DNA of 64,000 nucleotides from Oscillospiraceae bacterium. Lineage in GTDB: Bacteria; Bacillota; Clostridia; Oscillospirales; Oscillospiraceae. The position numbers were made by a program, and so were the translations under genes. The notes below the pieces were generated by a model that worked only from the letters and a program-made list of their open reading frames with translations, was not told the DNA's origin and did no database searches. Below are positions 52,709-60,640 of this stretch, one piece after another (positions within the stretch are counted from its first letter, which is position 1; the number at the start of each line of letters is the position of its first letter). The DNA lies in the NCBI GenBank assembly GCA_015067615.1, contig SVMD01000002.1, positions 143,170 to 207,169 on the forward strand, written 5' to 3'.

Positions 52709-53857
52709 ATGAAGCAGTCCATTGAGACCCTCTGCGTCCACGGCGGCGATCACCGGTTCCCCGACAGCCGGGAGGCCCTGTCCATGCCCATTTACCAGAC
52801 GGCGGCCTTCGCCCATCCGGACCTGGGCCACAGCCCCGACCGGTTCTACTATACCCGGCTGACCAACCCCACCCGGAACCACCTGGAGGAGACGGTGGCA
52901 GCCCTGGAGGGAGCGGAAAAGGCCATTGCCTTTACCTCCGGCATGGCGGCCATCACCGCTGTTTTTGAGCTGTTTGCCCCCGGGGACCGGATCGTGGCCT
53001 CCGCCGACCTCTACGGCGGCACGGTGCTGCTGTTCGACTCCATCTCCAAAAAGAACGGCCTGAATCTGGAACTGGTGGACACCACCGACGCCGACGCGGT
53101 CCGCGCTGCCGTCACCCCCGGCACCAGGGCTGTCTACATCGAGACCCCCTCCAACCCCATGATGAACGTGACGGATATCCGGCTTTGCGCCGAGCTTGCC
53201 CACAGCGTGGGTGCCATCCTGATCGTGGACAACACCTTCCTGAGCCCCTATTTCCAGAACCCCATTGCTTTGGGGGCAGATATCGTCATCCACTCCGGCA
53301 CCAAGTACTTAGGCGGCCACAACGACACCCTGGCGGGCTTTATCTGCCTGAAGGATGATACCTACAGCGAAAAGCTCTATAAGATTTCCTACACCCTGGG
53401 CGCCACATTGTCCCCCTTTGACAGCTGGCTTATGATCCGGGGCATCAAGACCCTGGCAATCCGCATGGAGCGGGCCCAGGAGAACGCTCTGAAAATCGCC
53501 AACTGGCTGAAGACTCAGAAAAATGTAACCAAGGTCTACTATGTGGGTCTTCCCGAACATCCGGGCTACGCCGTCAATGCGCAGCAGTCCCGGGGCAGCG
53601 GCGCTATGCTTTCCTTCGCAGTGGCCACCCCGGAACTGGCCCAGCAGATTCTGGCCAAGGTGAAGATCATCACCTTCGCCGAAAGCCTTGGCGGCCCTGA
53701 GAGCCTGATCACCTTCCCCGCCACCCAGACCCACGCGGACGTGGCCCCTGAGGAGCGGGAAAGATTAGGCATCACCGATTGCTTCCTGCGGATGTCCGTG
53801 GGCCTGGAAAAGGCCGAGGACCTGATCGCCGATCTGAATCAGGCCATGAACGGCTGA
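52709..53857 (+). CDS. Cys/Met metabolism PLP-dependent enzyme
   Basis: This 382-residue enzyme belongs to the cystathionine gamma-synthase/gamma-lyase/methionine gamma-lyase/O-acetylhomoserine sulfhydrylase family. Motifs include FYYTRLTNPTRNHLEETVAA, the PLP pocket FTSGMAAI, YIETPSNPMM, DNTFLSPYFQNPIALGAD, and the Schiff-base lysine SGTKYLGGHNDTLAG. The LGGPESLITFPATQTHADV segment is also typical. AAGGAGCG precedes the ATG at 52709. The exact reaction cannot be chosen from motifs alone. Confidence 0.9.
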   Translation: MKQSIETLCVHGGDHRFPDSREALSMPIYQTAAFAHPDLGHSPDRFYYTRLTNPTRNHLEETVAALEGAEKAIAFTSGMAAITAVFELFAPGDRIVASADLYGGTVLLFDSISKKNGLNLELVDTTDADAVRAAVTPGTRAVYIETPSNPMMNVTDIRLCAELAHSVGAILIVDNTFLSPYFQNPIALGADIVIHSGTKYLGGHNDTLAGFICLKDDTYSEKLYKISYTLGATLSPFDSWLMIRGIKTLAIRMERAQENALKIANWLKTQKNVTKVYYVGLPEHPGYAVNAQQSRGSGAMLSFAVATPELAQQILAKVKIITFAESLGGPESLITFPATQTHADVAPEERERLGITDCFLRMSVGLEKAEDLIADLNQAMNG

Positions 53858-53874
53858 AAAAAGGAGTGACCCCT

Positions 53875-54612
53875 ATGAAATCCGGAATCCAGATATCCAG
53901 CCTCAAGCCCCTGCTGACCACCGCGGAGGAGGTGGGCGCCGCTTTTGCGAAGATGGCGGCCCTGGGCTGCCGCTATGGGCAGATCCAGTGGGTCGATCCT
54001 GCCGTGCCCATTGAAGCAATTGCCGCCGCCATGAAGGAAAATGGTATGGAAAGCCTGGGCACCCAGGATTTCTATACCGCCGTGGAAGCGGATTTTGAGT
54101 ATTATGTAAACCTAAACGCCGCCACCGGAGGAAAATGGCTGACGGTGAGCCGGATTTCGGAGCGGTGCAAATCCCCGGAGGGACTGGATGTGTTCGCCGG
54201 TGAGCTGGAAGCCTTGCAGGAGAAGCTGACCCCCCTGGGGCAGGCTGTCTGTCTTCACCCGGTCAGCGCGGATTTTGCCGCGGTCCCGGGCATGAACGCC
54301 GTGGAATACCTGCTCCATAAGCTTCCCTGGCTTCCCCTGTGCCTGGACCTGTACCACCTGGACAAAAACTGCGATGATATGCCTGGCTTTATCCGCCGCT
54401 ACACCGGACGGATCCCCATGGTCCACTTCAAGGACCACATCGGGGGCAAGCTGGTTCCTGCGGGCACCGGTGAGGTGAACTGGGACGGCGTGGTTCCGGC
54501 CTGTGTTGACGCGGGCGTGGGCTACGGCCTTGCGGAGCAGGAGAGCTGGGAGGGTGACCCCTATATCTGCCTGGGCCAGGCCCTTCACTGGCTAAATGAT
54601 CAGCTGCGATAA
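53875..54612 (+). CDS. Sugar phosphate isomerase/epimerase-like TIM barrel protein
   Basis: The 245-residue protein resembles AP-endonuclease-2-like xylose isomerase TIM barrels: IQISSLKPLLTTAEEVGAAF, ALGCRYGQIQWVDPAVPIEA, CLHPVSADF, LCLDLYHLDKN, MVHFKDHIGGKLVPAGTGEV and a final EQESWEGDPY, giving the His/Asp/Glu metal set. AAGGAGTGACC precedes the start, 17 bases after the PLP enzyme gene, so the two share a transcript. Substrate unknown. Confidence 0.85.
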   Translation: MKSGIQISSLKPLLTTAEEVGAAFAKMAALGCRYGQIQWVDPAVPIEAIAAAMKENGMESLGTQDFYTAVEADFEYYVNLNAATGGKWLTVSRISERCKSPEGLDVFAGELEALQEKLTPLGQAVCLHPVSADFAAVPGMNAVEYLLHKLPWLPLCLDLYHLDKNCDDMPGFIRRYTGRIPMVHFKDHIGGKLVPAGTGEVNWDGVVPACVDAGVGYGLAEQESWEGDPYICLGQALHWLNDQLR

Positions 54613-54619
54613 AGAAAAA

Positions 54620-54654
54620 ATCCGGGACGGTGAACCGTCCCGGATCGTTTTTTT
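54620..54654 (+). terminator. Rho-independent terminator
   Basis: TCCGGGACGG, TGAA loop, CCGTCCCGGA, then TCG and seven T. Confidence 0.93.
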
Positions 54655-54656
54655 GC

Positions 54657-55763
54657 TTATTCCCGGCGGCCGTGGCAGTACTTGCTGTCCCACTCGTCGT
54701 CGAAAAACACGTCGCCCTTTTCAATGGGGCAGCCCTGGAACAGGTCGTCCGCCAGCTCCCGGAGGATATCCTGGCATTCCAGGCATTCCAGGTAGAATTC
54801 CGGCAAGGTCTCCACGCCCAGCCGGGCCCCTAAGACCGCGCCCACCAGAGCGCCCACGGCGGCGCTGGCGCCGGAGTGGTTCACGGCGATGATGAGAGAA
54901 GCGTCAAAATCCTCGTTTCCTGCCAGCAGGGCATAGACCGCACCGGCCAGCACCTGGGCGCCGGTTGCGCACTGGAGCTTTTCCATGGCATCCATGGGGG
55001 CAAGCCCCGGCTCCCGGCTCATGGTGACCGCCATTTTCACCAGATTGCAGATCTGGGATACCTGCCGGTGGTATTCGTGGTCAAACTGCTCCCGGAAGGC
55101 ATCCATGGTGCCCTCGATGATCGTCAGCAGCTCCGACTTGGGGTGCATCAGGGCCTCGCTGACCAGATGGGTCACGGCAGCGCCGGGCAGGTATGCCATG
55201 GGGTCTCCGTGGGTCAGGGCGATGGCCTCCATGCCCAGTCGGTCCATCTCCCGGCGGTCCATATCCTCCGGGTCGTAGAACATACCCACGGCCACGGCGG
55301 AGGTGATGGTGGAGGGATTGGTCATGGAATTGTACCGCTCCTCCGGGGTGCCGAACTGCTTGCGCAGGATGATCTCTTTCATCCGGGTGTCGATGCAGTG
55401 CCGGCGGCACAGCTCCTTTTCCCGGAAGAGCCAGCACAGATTCCGGGCAGGCCGGTCCATCATGGCCTGGGAGGAAGCCCATTCCCAGTGGCTCCGGGCG
55501 ATGTAGTTGATGAAGGGGGACATGGTGCCCTTGCTGCGGCCCACAGTCAGGCCATAGAGCAGGCCGTTGGCGGTGAAGGCCGCCAGCTGGGTATAGGAGG
55601 TGACATCGGCGTAGCCGTTGACAGGGTCGTAGCCCTGGAGACCGTTGGGGCCGTAGTCCTCCCGGATTTCCGCCAGGGTGTGGGAGTTCACGGTGTAGCC
55701 CATGGCGTCGCCCACCGCAAGGCCCAGTAAACAGCCCCGGTAGGCGGATCGTTTCTTGGCCAT
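54657..55763 (-). CDS. ADP-ribosylglycohydrolase family protein lacking metal ligands
   Basis: The 368-residue protein has the fold signatures of ADP-ribosylglycohydrolases (DraG/ARH): YRGCLLGLAVGDAMGYTVNS, GDPMAYLPGAAVTHLVSEAL and NHSGASAAVGALVGAVLGAR. Active enzymes have TDDT near the N-terminus and GDSDST-like Asp residues near the C-terminus to hold two Mg ions. Here the first is VTSYTQL and the second SGASAAVG, so all of these Asp are replaced. The rest is intact and full length. It is probably a binding protein or an enzyme of changed chemistry. The weak AAGGAGTG site supports the ATG at 55763. Confidence 0.82.
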   Translation of the reverse strand: MAKKRSAYRGCLLGLAVGDAMGYTVNSHTLAEIREDYGPNGLQGYDPVNGYADVTSYTQLAAFTANGLLYGLTVGRSKGTMSPFINYIARSHWEWASSQAMMDRPARNLCWLFREKELCRRHCIDTRMKEIILRKQFGTPEERYNSMTNPSTITSAVAVGMFYDPEDMDRREMDRLGMEAIALTHGDPMAYLPGAAVTHLVSEALMHPKSELLTIIEGTMDAFREQFDHEYHRQVSQICNLVKMAVTMSREPGLAPMDAMEKLQCATGAQVLAGAVYALLAGNEDFDASLIIAVNHSGASAAVGALVGAVLGARLGVETLPEFYLECLECQDILRELADDLFQGCPIEKGDVFFDDEWDSKYCHGRRE

Positions 55764-55781
55764 AAGGACACTCCTTTCTTA

Positions 55782-55975
55782 AGTAAATAATCGTTTGGCG
55801 TACGGGTTTGCACCGCACCAAAGCCTCCCTTGCCTAAAGGGAGGTGCCCCGAAGGGGCGGAGGGATTCTCGCCCGAAGGGCGATGTGCCGCTAATGCGGC
55901 ACAATATCCCCCAGTCAGCTTCGCTGACAGCCCCCTTTAGGCAAGGGGGCCTTTATACGCTAAACGATCATTCGG
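55782..55975. repeat. Palindromic intergenic element, TIR family A (copy 10)
   Basis: Ends AGTAAATAATCGTTTGG and TAAACGATCATTCGG. Interior: CCTCCCTTGCCTAAAGGGAGG, GCCCCGAAGGGGC, TCGCCCGAAGGGCGA, GTGCCGCTAATGCGGCAC, GTCAGCTTCGCTGAC, CCCCCTTTAGGCAAGGGGG. It is the reverse of copy 3 and nearly the same as the left part of copy 11. Confidence 0.88.
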
Positions 55976-56028
55976 CTTTCCATAAAATAATACATACATT
56001 ATAGTCATCCGGCCGGGAAAAGGCAAGA

Positions 56029-56054
56029 AAAATCCCCGGAGTTCCGGGGATTTT
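56029..56054 (-). terminator. Terminator of the YhcH-DUF89 operon
   Basis: AAATCCCCGG, AGTT loop, CCGGGGATTT; on the minus strand it is followed by TTCTTGCC after a short T run. Confidence 0.82.
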
Positions 56055-56055
56055 C

Positions 56056-56928
56056 TTACTTTCTTTCCTTCGCCAGCATGGGGGTCAGCTTGGGCAGATT
56101 GTAGCGTTCGATGAAGCGGACGCATTTAATGAGAAACGCGTAATAGATATTGTAGCCGGAATCCAGCAGGGTCTCGGCGTTGGCCTGGCCCTTGGCGATG
56201 ATCACATCCGCCCGGTCCATGGCCGCCTTTGCCTCCTGACCGATGACTTTCAGCTCCGTGCCGGGGACGCAGTTGCCGTTGTCGATGACCGGAAAGGGGA
56301 TGCCCACCTGAATTGCATCCTCCCGGGTGGCATCGTTGAGGGCCGGGCCGCCCCGGACACAGAAGGTGATCTCCATCTGGGGGTACTTTTCGGCAATGGC
56401 CTCGGCGAAGAGTCGGTCGAAGCCGATTTCTCCCGCGTTGTCCGTCAGGTACAGCAGTTTTCCGCCCTTTTGAAGCTCCGCGCAGAGGGAGGCATACACC
56501 TCCATGTCCAGCTCCATTTCCAGGGCAGACAGGAGCATTTCGTCCAGCTTTTCAAAGCGCATTTCCCCATACAGGGCGGAAAAGTCGATGTAATTGCCCA
56601 AAATGGCGAATTTCAGACCCGCCAGTACCCTGTCCGGGGCCCTGTGGATCTTCTCCCGGATCTGCTCCATCCGTTCAAGAACAAAGGCGTTGGACTGCCG
56701 CTTCTCTTCCAGAAAACGGTCCGGGCCGGTGCCGTAAATCCGATCAAACAGCTCTGCCGTGGCGGGGCCGTACCAGGTGGCGCCCACATCATCGGGGGAT
56801 TCCAGGTAGATCTTCATCAGCTCCCGGGCAAAGGCCGTGGCCTGGGCTTCGGTACCCAGGCCACGGGCGATATCCACGTTTTTGTTGAAATGACAGAGCA
56901 GGCATCGGGTGTCGATGCAGATGGCCAT
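56056..56928 (-). CDS. DUF89 damage-control phosphatase family protein
   Basis: DUF89 proteins (ARMT1, YMR027W) are metal-dependent phosphatases that remove harmful phosphometabolites. The 290-residue product shows the metal-site motifs LTDNAGEIGFDRLFAE, VRGGPALNDATREDA and DVIIAKGQANAETL. An N-terminal CIDTRCLLCHFNKN with a CxxC fits the prokaryotic subfamily. Its start codon directly follows the stop codon of the YhcH gene (TAAATG), so translation is likely coupled. Substrate unknown. Confidence 0.87.
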   Translation of the reverse strand: MAICIDTRCLLCHFNKNVDIARGLGTEAQATAFARELMKIYLESPDDVGATWYGPATAELFDRIYGTGPDRFLEEKRQSNAFVLERMEQIREKIHRAPDRVLAGLKFAILGNYIDFSALYGEMRFEKLDEMLLSALEMELDMEVYASLCAELQKGGKLLYLTDNAGEIGFDRLFAEAIAEKYPQMEITFCVRGGPALNDATREDAIQVGIPFPVIDNGNCVPGTELKVIGQEAKAAMDRADVIIAKGQANAETLLDSGYNIYYAFLIKCVRFIERYNLPKLTPMLAKERK

Positions 56929-57369
56929 TTAGTTGACCTTCAGCTTGACCACGACCTTGACGAAGTCGTTGGGCACATCCAGGTGACGGCCGGGCATATG
57001 GGCATCCTCGGGGAAGGCCACGTAGCACACGCCCTCGTTGATGGTCATGTACTCGAAGGAGCCTGAGTACTTGCCCACGTCCTTGGCCTCGTTGAACTCG
57101 CCTTCCAGCTTGCAGTCAGCCAGATCGGCCCAGCCCATGACTTCCTTACCCTTGACGATATACTGGATGTCCAGGTAGTTCCGGTGAGCCTCGGCCAGGT
57201 CGGGAGCCTTGGTGCTCTGCACGGCCAGGAAGAAGCGGTTGCCGTTGGACAGAGGATAGTTCTTCTTGTCCTCGTACTCGGTCAGGGCATTGACGGCGTC
57301 AAAGGCCTCGTCAATACCGGGCAGCAGGGCTGCATACTTCTTAATGTCTTTCCAGGGGCAAACGATCAT
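56929..57369 (-). CDS. YhcH/YjgK/YiaL family beta-barrel protein
   Basis: The 146-residue protein matches the DUF386 family: NGNRFFLAVQSTKAPDLAEA, RNYLDIQYIVKGKEVMGW with the conserved His/Asp region AHRNYLDIQ, and VAFPEDAHMPGRHLD. Members (E. coli NanQ) act as sugar anomerases in sialic acid use or related sugar metabolism. It lies upstream of and abuts the DUF89 gene. AGGAAGATAAACT precedes the start. Sugar-related damage control by the pair is inference. Confidence 0.87.
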   Translation of the reverse strand: MIVCPWKDIKKYAALLPGIDEAFDAVNALTEYEDKKNYPLSNGNRFFLAVQSTKAPDLAEAHRNYLDIQYIVKGKEVMGWADLADCKLEGEFNEAKDVGKYSGSFEYMTINEGVCYVAFPEDAHMPGRHLDVPNDFVKVVVKLKVN

Positions 57370-57463
57370 AGTTTATCTTCCTTTCTGCGGCTGTGGCCGC
57401 ACATAATACATGGTTGGAGGTGTGATGCAGTTGGATTGATGAGGCTGTCTACCGACCACCACT

Positions 57464-57629
57464 GTCATTGCGAGGAGCAAAGCGACGTGGCAATCTTCAG
57501 CTGAAAAGATAGACAATATACGAACCAATTAACATGGTACATTCGCAATTGCCGATGTTAATTGGTTCATGCAGATCCGGTTCTGCTGTACTGGAGATTC
57601 CCACGGGCCTTCGGCCCTCGGAATGACAT
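57464..57629. repeat. Palindromic element (GTCATTGCGAGGAGC type)
   Basis: The left end GTCATTGCGAGGAGCAAAGC faces GGGCCTTCGGCCCTCGGAAT followed by GACA, a type of intergenic palindrome found widely in Clostridia. Inside, GAACCAATTAACAT (57522-57535) and ATGTTAATTGGTTC (57555-57568) are perfect inverse 14-mers. It lies upstream of the YhcH gene and against the HAD stop codon. Confidence 0.78.
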
Positions 57630-57633
57630 ACTT

Positions 57634-58257
57634 TTACATTTCCAAAAGCTCGTCAATGGAGTCGATCTTCGCGTCCCAGCTTTCGGCCTTGCCTAAGCCG
57701 TAGGTGCAGAAGATGAAGGGCACTCCCGCCTCCTGACAGGCTTCCAGGTCCCCCTGGGTGTCGCCGATGTAGATGCAGGAGCCGATGTTGTGCTTTTCCA
57801 TCAGCGTCCGGATGGTCTTTCCCTTGGAGGTGCCGGTGTCGCCGAAGCACATATGGCCCTCGATATAGGGCGTAAGACCCAGTTTTTCGATGCAAAGCTC
57901 CGGATAGCCCCGCTGGGAATTGCTGACGATGAAGAGCCGGTATTTTTTAGACAGCTCTGCCAGAGTCTCCCTGACCCTGGGGTAGCCGATCTTGCATTCG
58001 TTGGCGAACAGGTAGTCGTTTTCCGTCTTCATGCACCGCTCCATCAGGGCGTAGCGCTCCGGGGGCTCGATGGAGGCCAGAATCACATCGGCAATGGCGG
58101 TCATCACCTTGCCGAAGAGGGGGCGCAGGTCCTCCGCCGTGACGAACAGGTGCTGCAGGCCCTCTTTTTCCAGCTGGATGTTGTAGCCCTCGGCAACCAG
58201 CTGCCGGGAGTCCCATAAGGTGCCGTCGATGTCGAAAATCAGGCTTTCGTAGTTCAC
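57634..58257 (-). CDS. HAD family hydrolase (phosphoglycolate phosphatase-like)
   Basis: The 207-residue protein has motif I SLIFDIDGTLWDSR, motif II FIVSNSQRGY, a Lys in TGTSKGKTIRTL and motif IV YIGDTQGDLEACQEAG. This is a complete HAD phosphatase of subfamily IA with helical cap. It starts with GTG at 58257, overlapping the udk stop (GTGA), so it is the second gene of a udk-HAD operon. It may act on a nucleotide or sugar phosphate; that is a guess from context. Confidence 0.88.
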   Translation of the reverse strand: MNYESLIFDIDGTLWDSRQLVAEGYNIQLEKEGLQHLFVTAEDLRPLFGKVMTAIADVILASIEPPERYALMERCMKTENDYLFANECKIGYPRVRETLAELSKKYRLFIVSNSQRGYPELCIEKLGLTPYIEGHMCFGDTGTSKGKTIRTLMEKHNIGSCIYIGDTQGDLEACQEAGVPFIFCTYGLGKAESWDAKIDSIDELLEM

Positions 58258-58883
58258 TTCGCCACCTCATCCAAATGCCGCTGGATCCGGCCCACGATCA
58301 TGTCCAGAGCCACCCAGTTCTTGCCGCCCTCCAGGACCACCAGGTTGGCGTACTTCTTGCTGGGCTCCACGTATTTTTCGTGCATGGGCTTCACGGTGGT
58401 CTGGTACTGCTCCAGAACGCTTTCCAGGGACCGGCCCCGCTTGTTCACGTCCCGCTTGATCCGGCGGCACAGACGCACATCCGCGTCGGTGTCCACGAAG
58501 ATCTTAATATCCATCAGGTCCCGCAGCTCCTGGTTCTCGAAGATCAGGATACCCTCCACGATGATGACGCTCTTGGGAGCGATCTCGATGGTCTCATCGC
58601 TCCGGTTATGCTGGGCGAAGTCATAGACCGGGCACTGGATCGTCTCGCCGTGGCGCAGGGCGTCCAGATGCCGGGCCATCAGGTCCGTTTCCAGGGCGGC
58701 AGGCTCGTCGTAGTTGATCTGGCAGCGCTGCTCGTAGGTCAGGTGGTCGTTGCGGCGGTAGTAATTGTCGTGGCTTAAAACCGTCACGGAGCCTTTGAAA
58801 CGCTCAATCAGATTGTTCATCAGGGTGGTCTTGCCGCTGCCGGTGCCGCCGGCAATGCCGATGACTAAGATATCGTTGTTCAT
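58254..58883 (-). CDS. udk: Uridine kinase
   Basis: Udk phosphorylates uridine and cytidine in salvage. The 209-residue protein has Walker A IAGGTGSGKTTLMNNL, SHDNYYRRNDHLTYEQRCQI, NYDEPAALETDLMARHLDAL, VIIVEGILIFENQELRDLMD and RRIKRDVNKRGRSLESVLEQ, all family motifs. GGAGGTTGATCCCC supports ATG 58883. It overlaps the HAD gene downstream by four bases. Confidence 0.94.
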   Translation of the reverse strand: MNNDILVIGIAGGTGSGKTTLMNNLIERFKGSVTVLSHDNYYRRNDHLTYEQRCQINYDEPAALETDLMARHLDALRHGETIQCPVYDFAQHNRSDETIEIAPKSVIIVEGILIFENQELRDLMDIKIFVDTDADVRLCRRIKRDVNKRGRSLESVLEQYQTTVKPMHEKYVEPSKKYANLVVLEGGKNWVALDMIVGRIQRHLDEVAK

Positions 58884-58927
58884 GGGGATCAACCTCCAAG
58901 ATGTATTTTCAGAGGGGCATTTTTAAG

Positions 58928-59175
58928 AAAAATAATCGTTTTGCTTTGGAAGTCAGTGCCGCACCAAAGCCTCCCTTGCCTAAAGGGAGGTGCCCCGAAG
59001 GGGCGGAGGGATTCATCGCCCGGAGGGCGATGTGCCGCATTCTGCGGCACAATATCCCCCAGTCAGCTTCGCTGACACATAATTCTATTGTACGATTGCC
59101 ACAGGCAATCGAATTTTTGAATTGTTCCACTACCCTTTAGGCAAGGGGGCCTTGATATGCTAAGCGATAATTTAC
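58928..59175. repeat. Palindromic intergenic element, TIR family A (copy 11, with insert)
   Basis: Ends AAAATAATCGTTTTGC and TAAGCGATAATTTAC. The first 150 bases match copy 10; after GTCAGCTTCGCTGAC about 55 bases, including ACGATTGCCACAGGCAATCG and AATTTTTGAATTG, replace the expected sequence before CCCTTTAGGCAAGGGGG. The murI stop codon (59172-59174) lies in its right end. Confidence 0.85.
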
Positions 59176-59933
59176 ATTTCTTCCAGCAGCTGCATGGACA
59201 GTGCCAGCAGCTCCGGGGAATTGGCGCTGTTTTCGATCATCACCTGGCCCTCGCCGGTGCGCAGCAGTCCTGCCGCCTCCAGCCGCCGCTTTGTCTCCCG
59301 GGCGGTACCGTCGCCGCCGTCCAGCAGAGCCACGTCCTCACCCAGCACCCGGGAAAGGACCTTACCGGCAAAGGGATAATGGGTGCAGCCCAGGACCAGG
59401 GCGTCCAGTTTGGGGTAATTTTCAAAGAGCCGGGACAGAAGCGCTTCCGTCTCCGGGGAATCGGCCCTGCCGCCTTCAATCAGCTCCACCAGGCCGGGAG
59501 CCGGGATTTTGAAGATATCGCAGCTTTCGTCGAACCGGTCCATCAGTTTGGCGAATTTCTCCTCCCGCAGGGTCATGGGGGTGGCCATGACGCCGATCTT
59601 CCCTCCCGGGAAGGTATCCGCCGCCAGCTTCAGGGCAGGCTCGATGCCGATGACGATCAGGTCCGGGTAGGCCGCCCGCAGGTCGTTGATGGCCGCGGAG
59701 GTGGCGGTGTTGCAGGCCACCACCAGGGCCTTGATGCCCCGGAAACAGAGGTTTTCCGCCGCCGCCAGGGTCAGCTCCTTCACCGTTTCCTTGGACTTGG
59801 TGCCGTAGGGGGCGTTGGCGGAGTCTCCGAAGTACAAAAACCGCTCCTCCGGCAGCACCCGCACCAGATGCCGCAGCACGCTGATGCCGCCCACGCCGGA
59901 ATCGAATACGGCAATCAAATCATTTTTGTTCAT
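59172..59933 (-). CDS. murI: Glutamate racemase
   Basis: MurI makes D-glutamate for peptidoglycan. The 253-residue product shows IAVFDSGVGGISVLRHLVRV, YFGDSANAPYGTKS, the catalytic Cys in VVACNTATSAAI and the second in VLGCTHYPFAGKV. ATG at 59933 fits the family N-terminus; GGATGATA is a weak ribosome binding site, and an ATG at 59945 is possible. The last codons lie inside the repeat end. Confidence 0.94.
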   Translation of the reverse strand: MNKNDLIAVFDSGVGGISVLRHLVRVLPEERFLYFGDSANAPYGTKSKETVKELTLAAAENLCFRGIKALVVACNTATSAAINDLRAAYPDLIVIGIEPALKLAADTFPGGKIGVMATPMTLREEKFAKLMDRFDESCDIFKIPAPGLVELIEGGRADSPETEALLSRLFENYPKLDALVLGCTHYPFAGKVLSRVLGEDVALLDGGDGTARETKRRLEAAGLLRTGEGQVMIENSANSPELLALSMQLLEEM

Positions 59934-59965
59934 GGTATCATCCATTCTGTTGGTTCTTATCCTAT

Positions 59966-59994
59966 ATCTTATCAAAACCTGCGGCCTGTTTCAA
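59966..59994 (-). promoter_or_regulatory. murI promoter
   Basis: Minus strand: TTGAAA (59994-59989), 17-base spacer, TAAGAT (59971-59966). Confidence 0.75.
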
Positions 59995-60001
59995 TGGTTC
60001 A

Positions 60002-60030
60002 TTGACTTTTTCGTGTAATTTTGATATGGT
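60002..60030 (+). promoter_or_regulatory. Promoter of the isochorismatase-family gene
   Basis: TTGACT (60002-60007), 17-base spacer, TATGGT (60025-60030), divergent from the murI promoter with seven bases between the two -35 boxes. Confidence 0.7.
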
Positions 60031-60061
60031 AGGGTTATTAAATTTATGGAGGATGATATAT

Positions 60062-60595
60062 ATGAACCGTTACTTATTTGTCATCGACTATCAGAACGAC
60101 TTTGTGGACGGCGCTCTGGGCTTCCCCGGCGCGGAGAAGCTGGACGAAAAGATCGCTGCCAAGGTCCGGGAGTATGGCGAGGGCAAGGTCCTGTTCACCC
60201 GGGACACCCACTTTGAAAACTACCTGGACACCCGGGAGGGCAAAAACCTGCCCGTGGTCCACTGCATCAAGGGTACAAAGGGCTGGGAGGTCTACGGCGA
60301 AACCGCCAAGGCCCTGAACGAGGTCAATGCCAAGGGCATCGACAAGCTGGTCTTCGGTATGGACGTCACCGACCCCGCCACCGCCGCTGTGCTGCCCGAG
60401 TCCGCTGACGAGATCGAGCTGGTGGGCCTGGTGAGCAATATCTGCGTGGTGAGCAACGCCGTGGTGCTGCAGAGCAAGTACCCCGAGGCCACCATCATCG
60501 TGGACGCCGCCTGCACCGACTCCTTTGACAAGGACTTGAATGCCAAGGTGCTGGATGTCCTCGCCGGCTTCCAGGTAAAGGTCATCAACCGGTAA
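60062..60595 (+). CDS. Isochorismatase family cysteine hydrolase (nicotinamidase-like)
   Basis: The 177-residue protein has the catalytic Asp in FVIDYQNDFVDGALG, a Lys in CIKGTKGWEV and the nucleophile Cys in GLVSNICVVSNAVVLQ. These three form the triad of nicotinamidases and related amidases. TRDTHFENYL holds the likely metal-binding region. GGAGGATGATAT precedes the ATG. Nicotinamidase activity in NAD salvage is plausible but not proven. Confidence 0.88.
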   Translation: MNRYLFVIDYQNDFVDGALGFPGAEKLDEKIAAKVREYGEGKVLFTRDTHFENYLDTREGKNLPVVHCIKGTKGWEVYGETAKALNEVNAKGIDKLVFGMDVTDPATAAVLPESADEIELVGLVSNICVVSNAVVLQSKYPEATIIVDAACTDSFDKDLNAKVLDVLAGFQVKVINR

Positions 60596-60603
60596 AAAAC
60601 AGG

Positions 60604-60629
60604 AAACCGGCCCGAAAGGGCCGGTTTTT
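60604..60629 (+). terminator. Rho-independent terminator
   Basis: AAACCGGCCC, GAAA loop, GGGCCGGTTTTT. Confidence 0.93.
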
Positions 60630-60640
60630 GCATATCAGTC

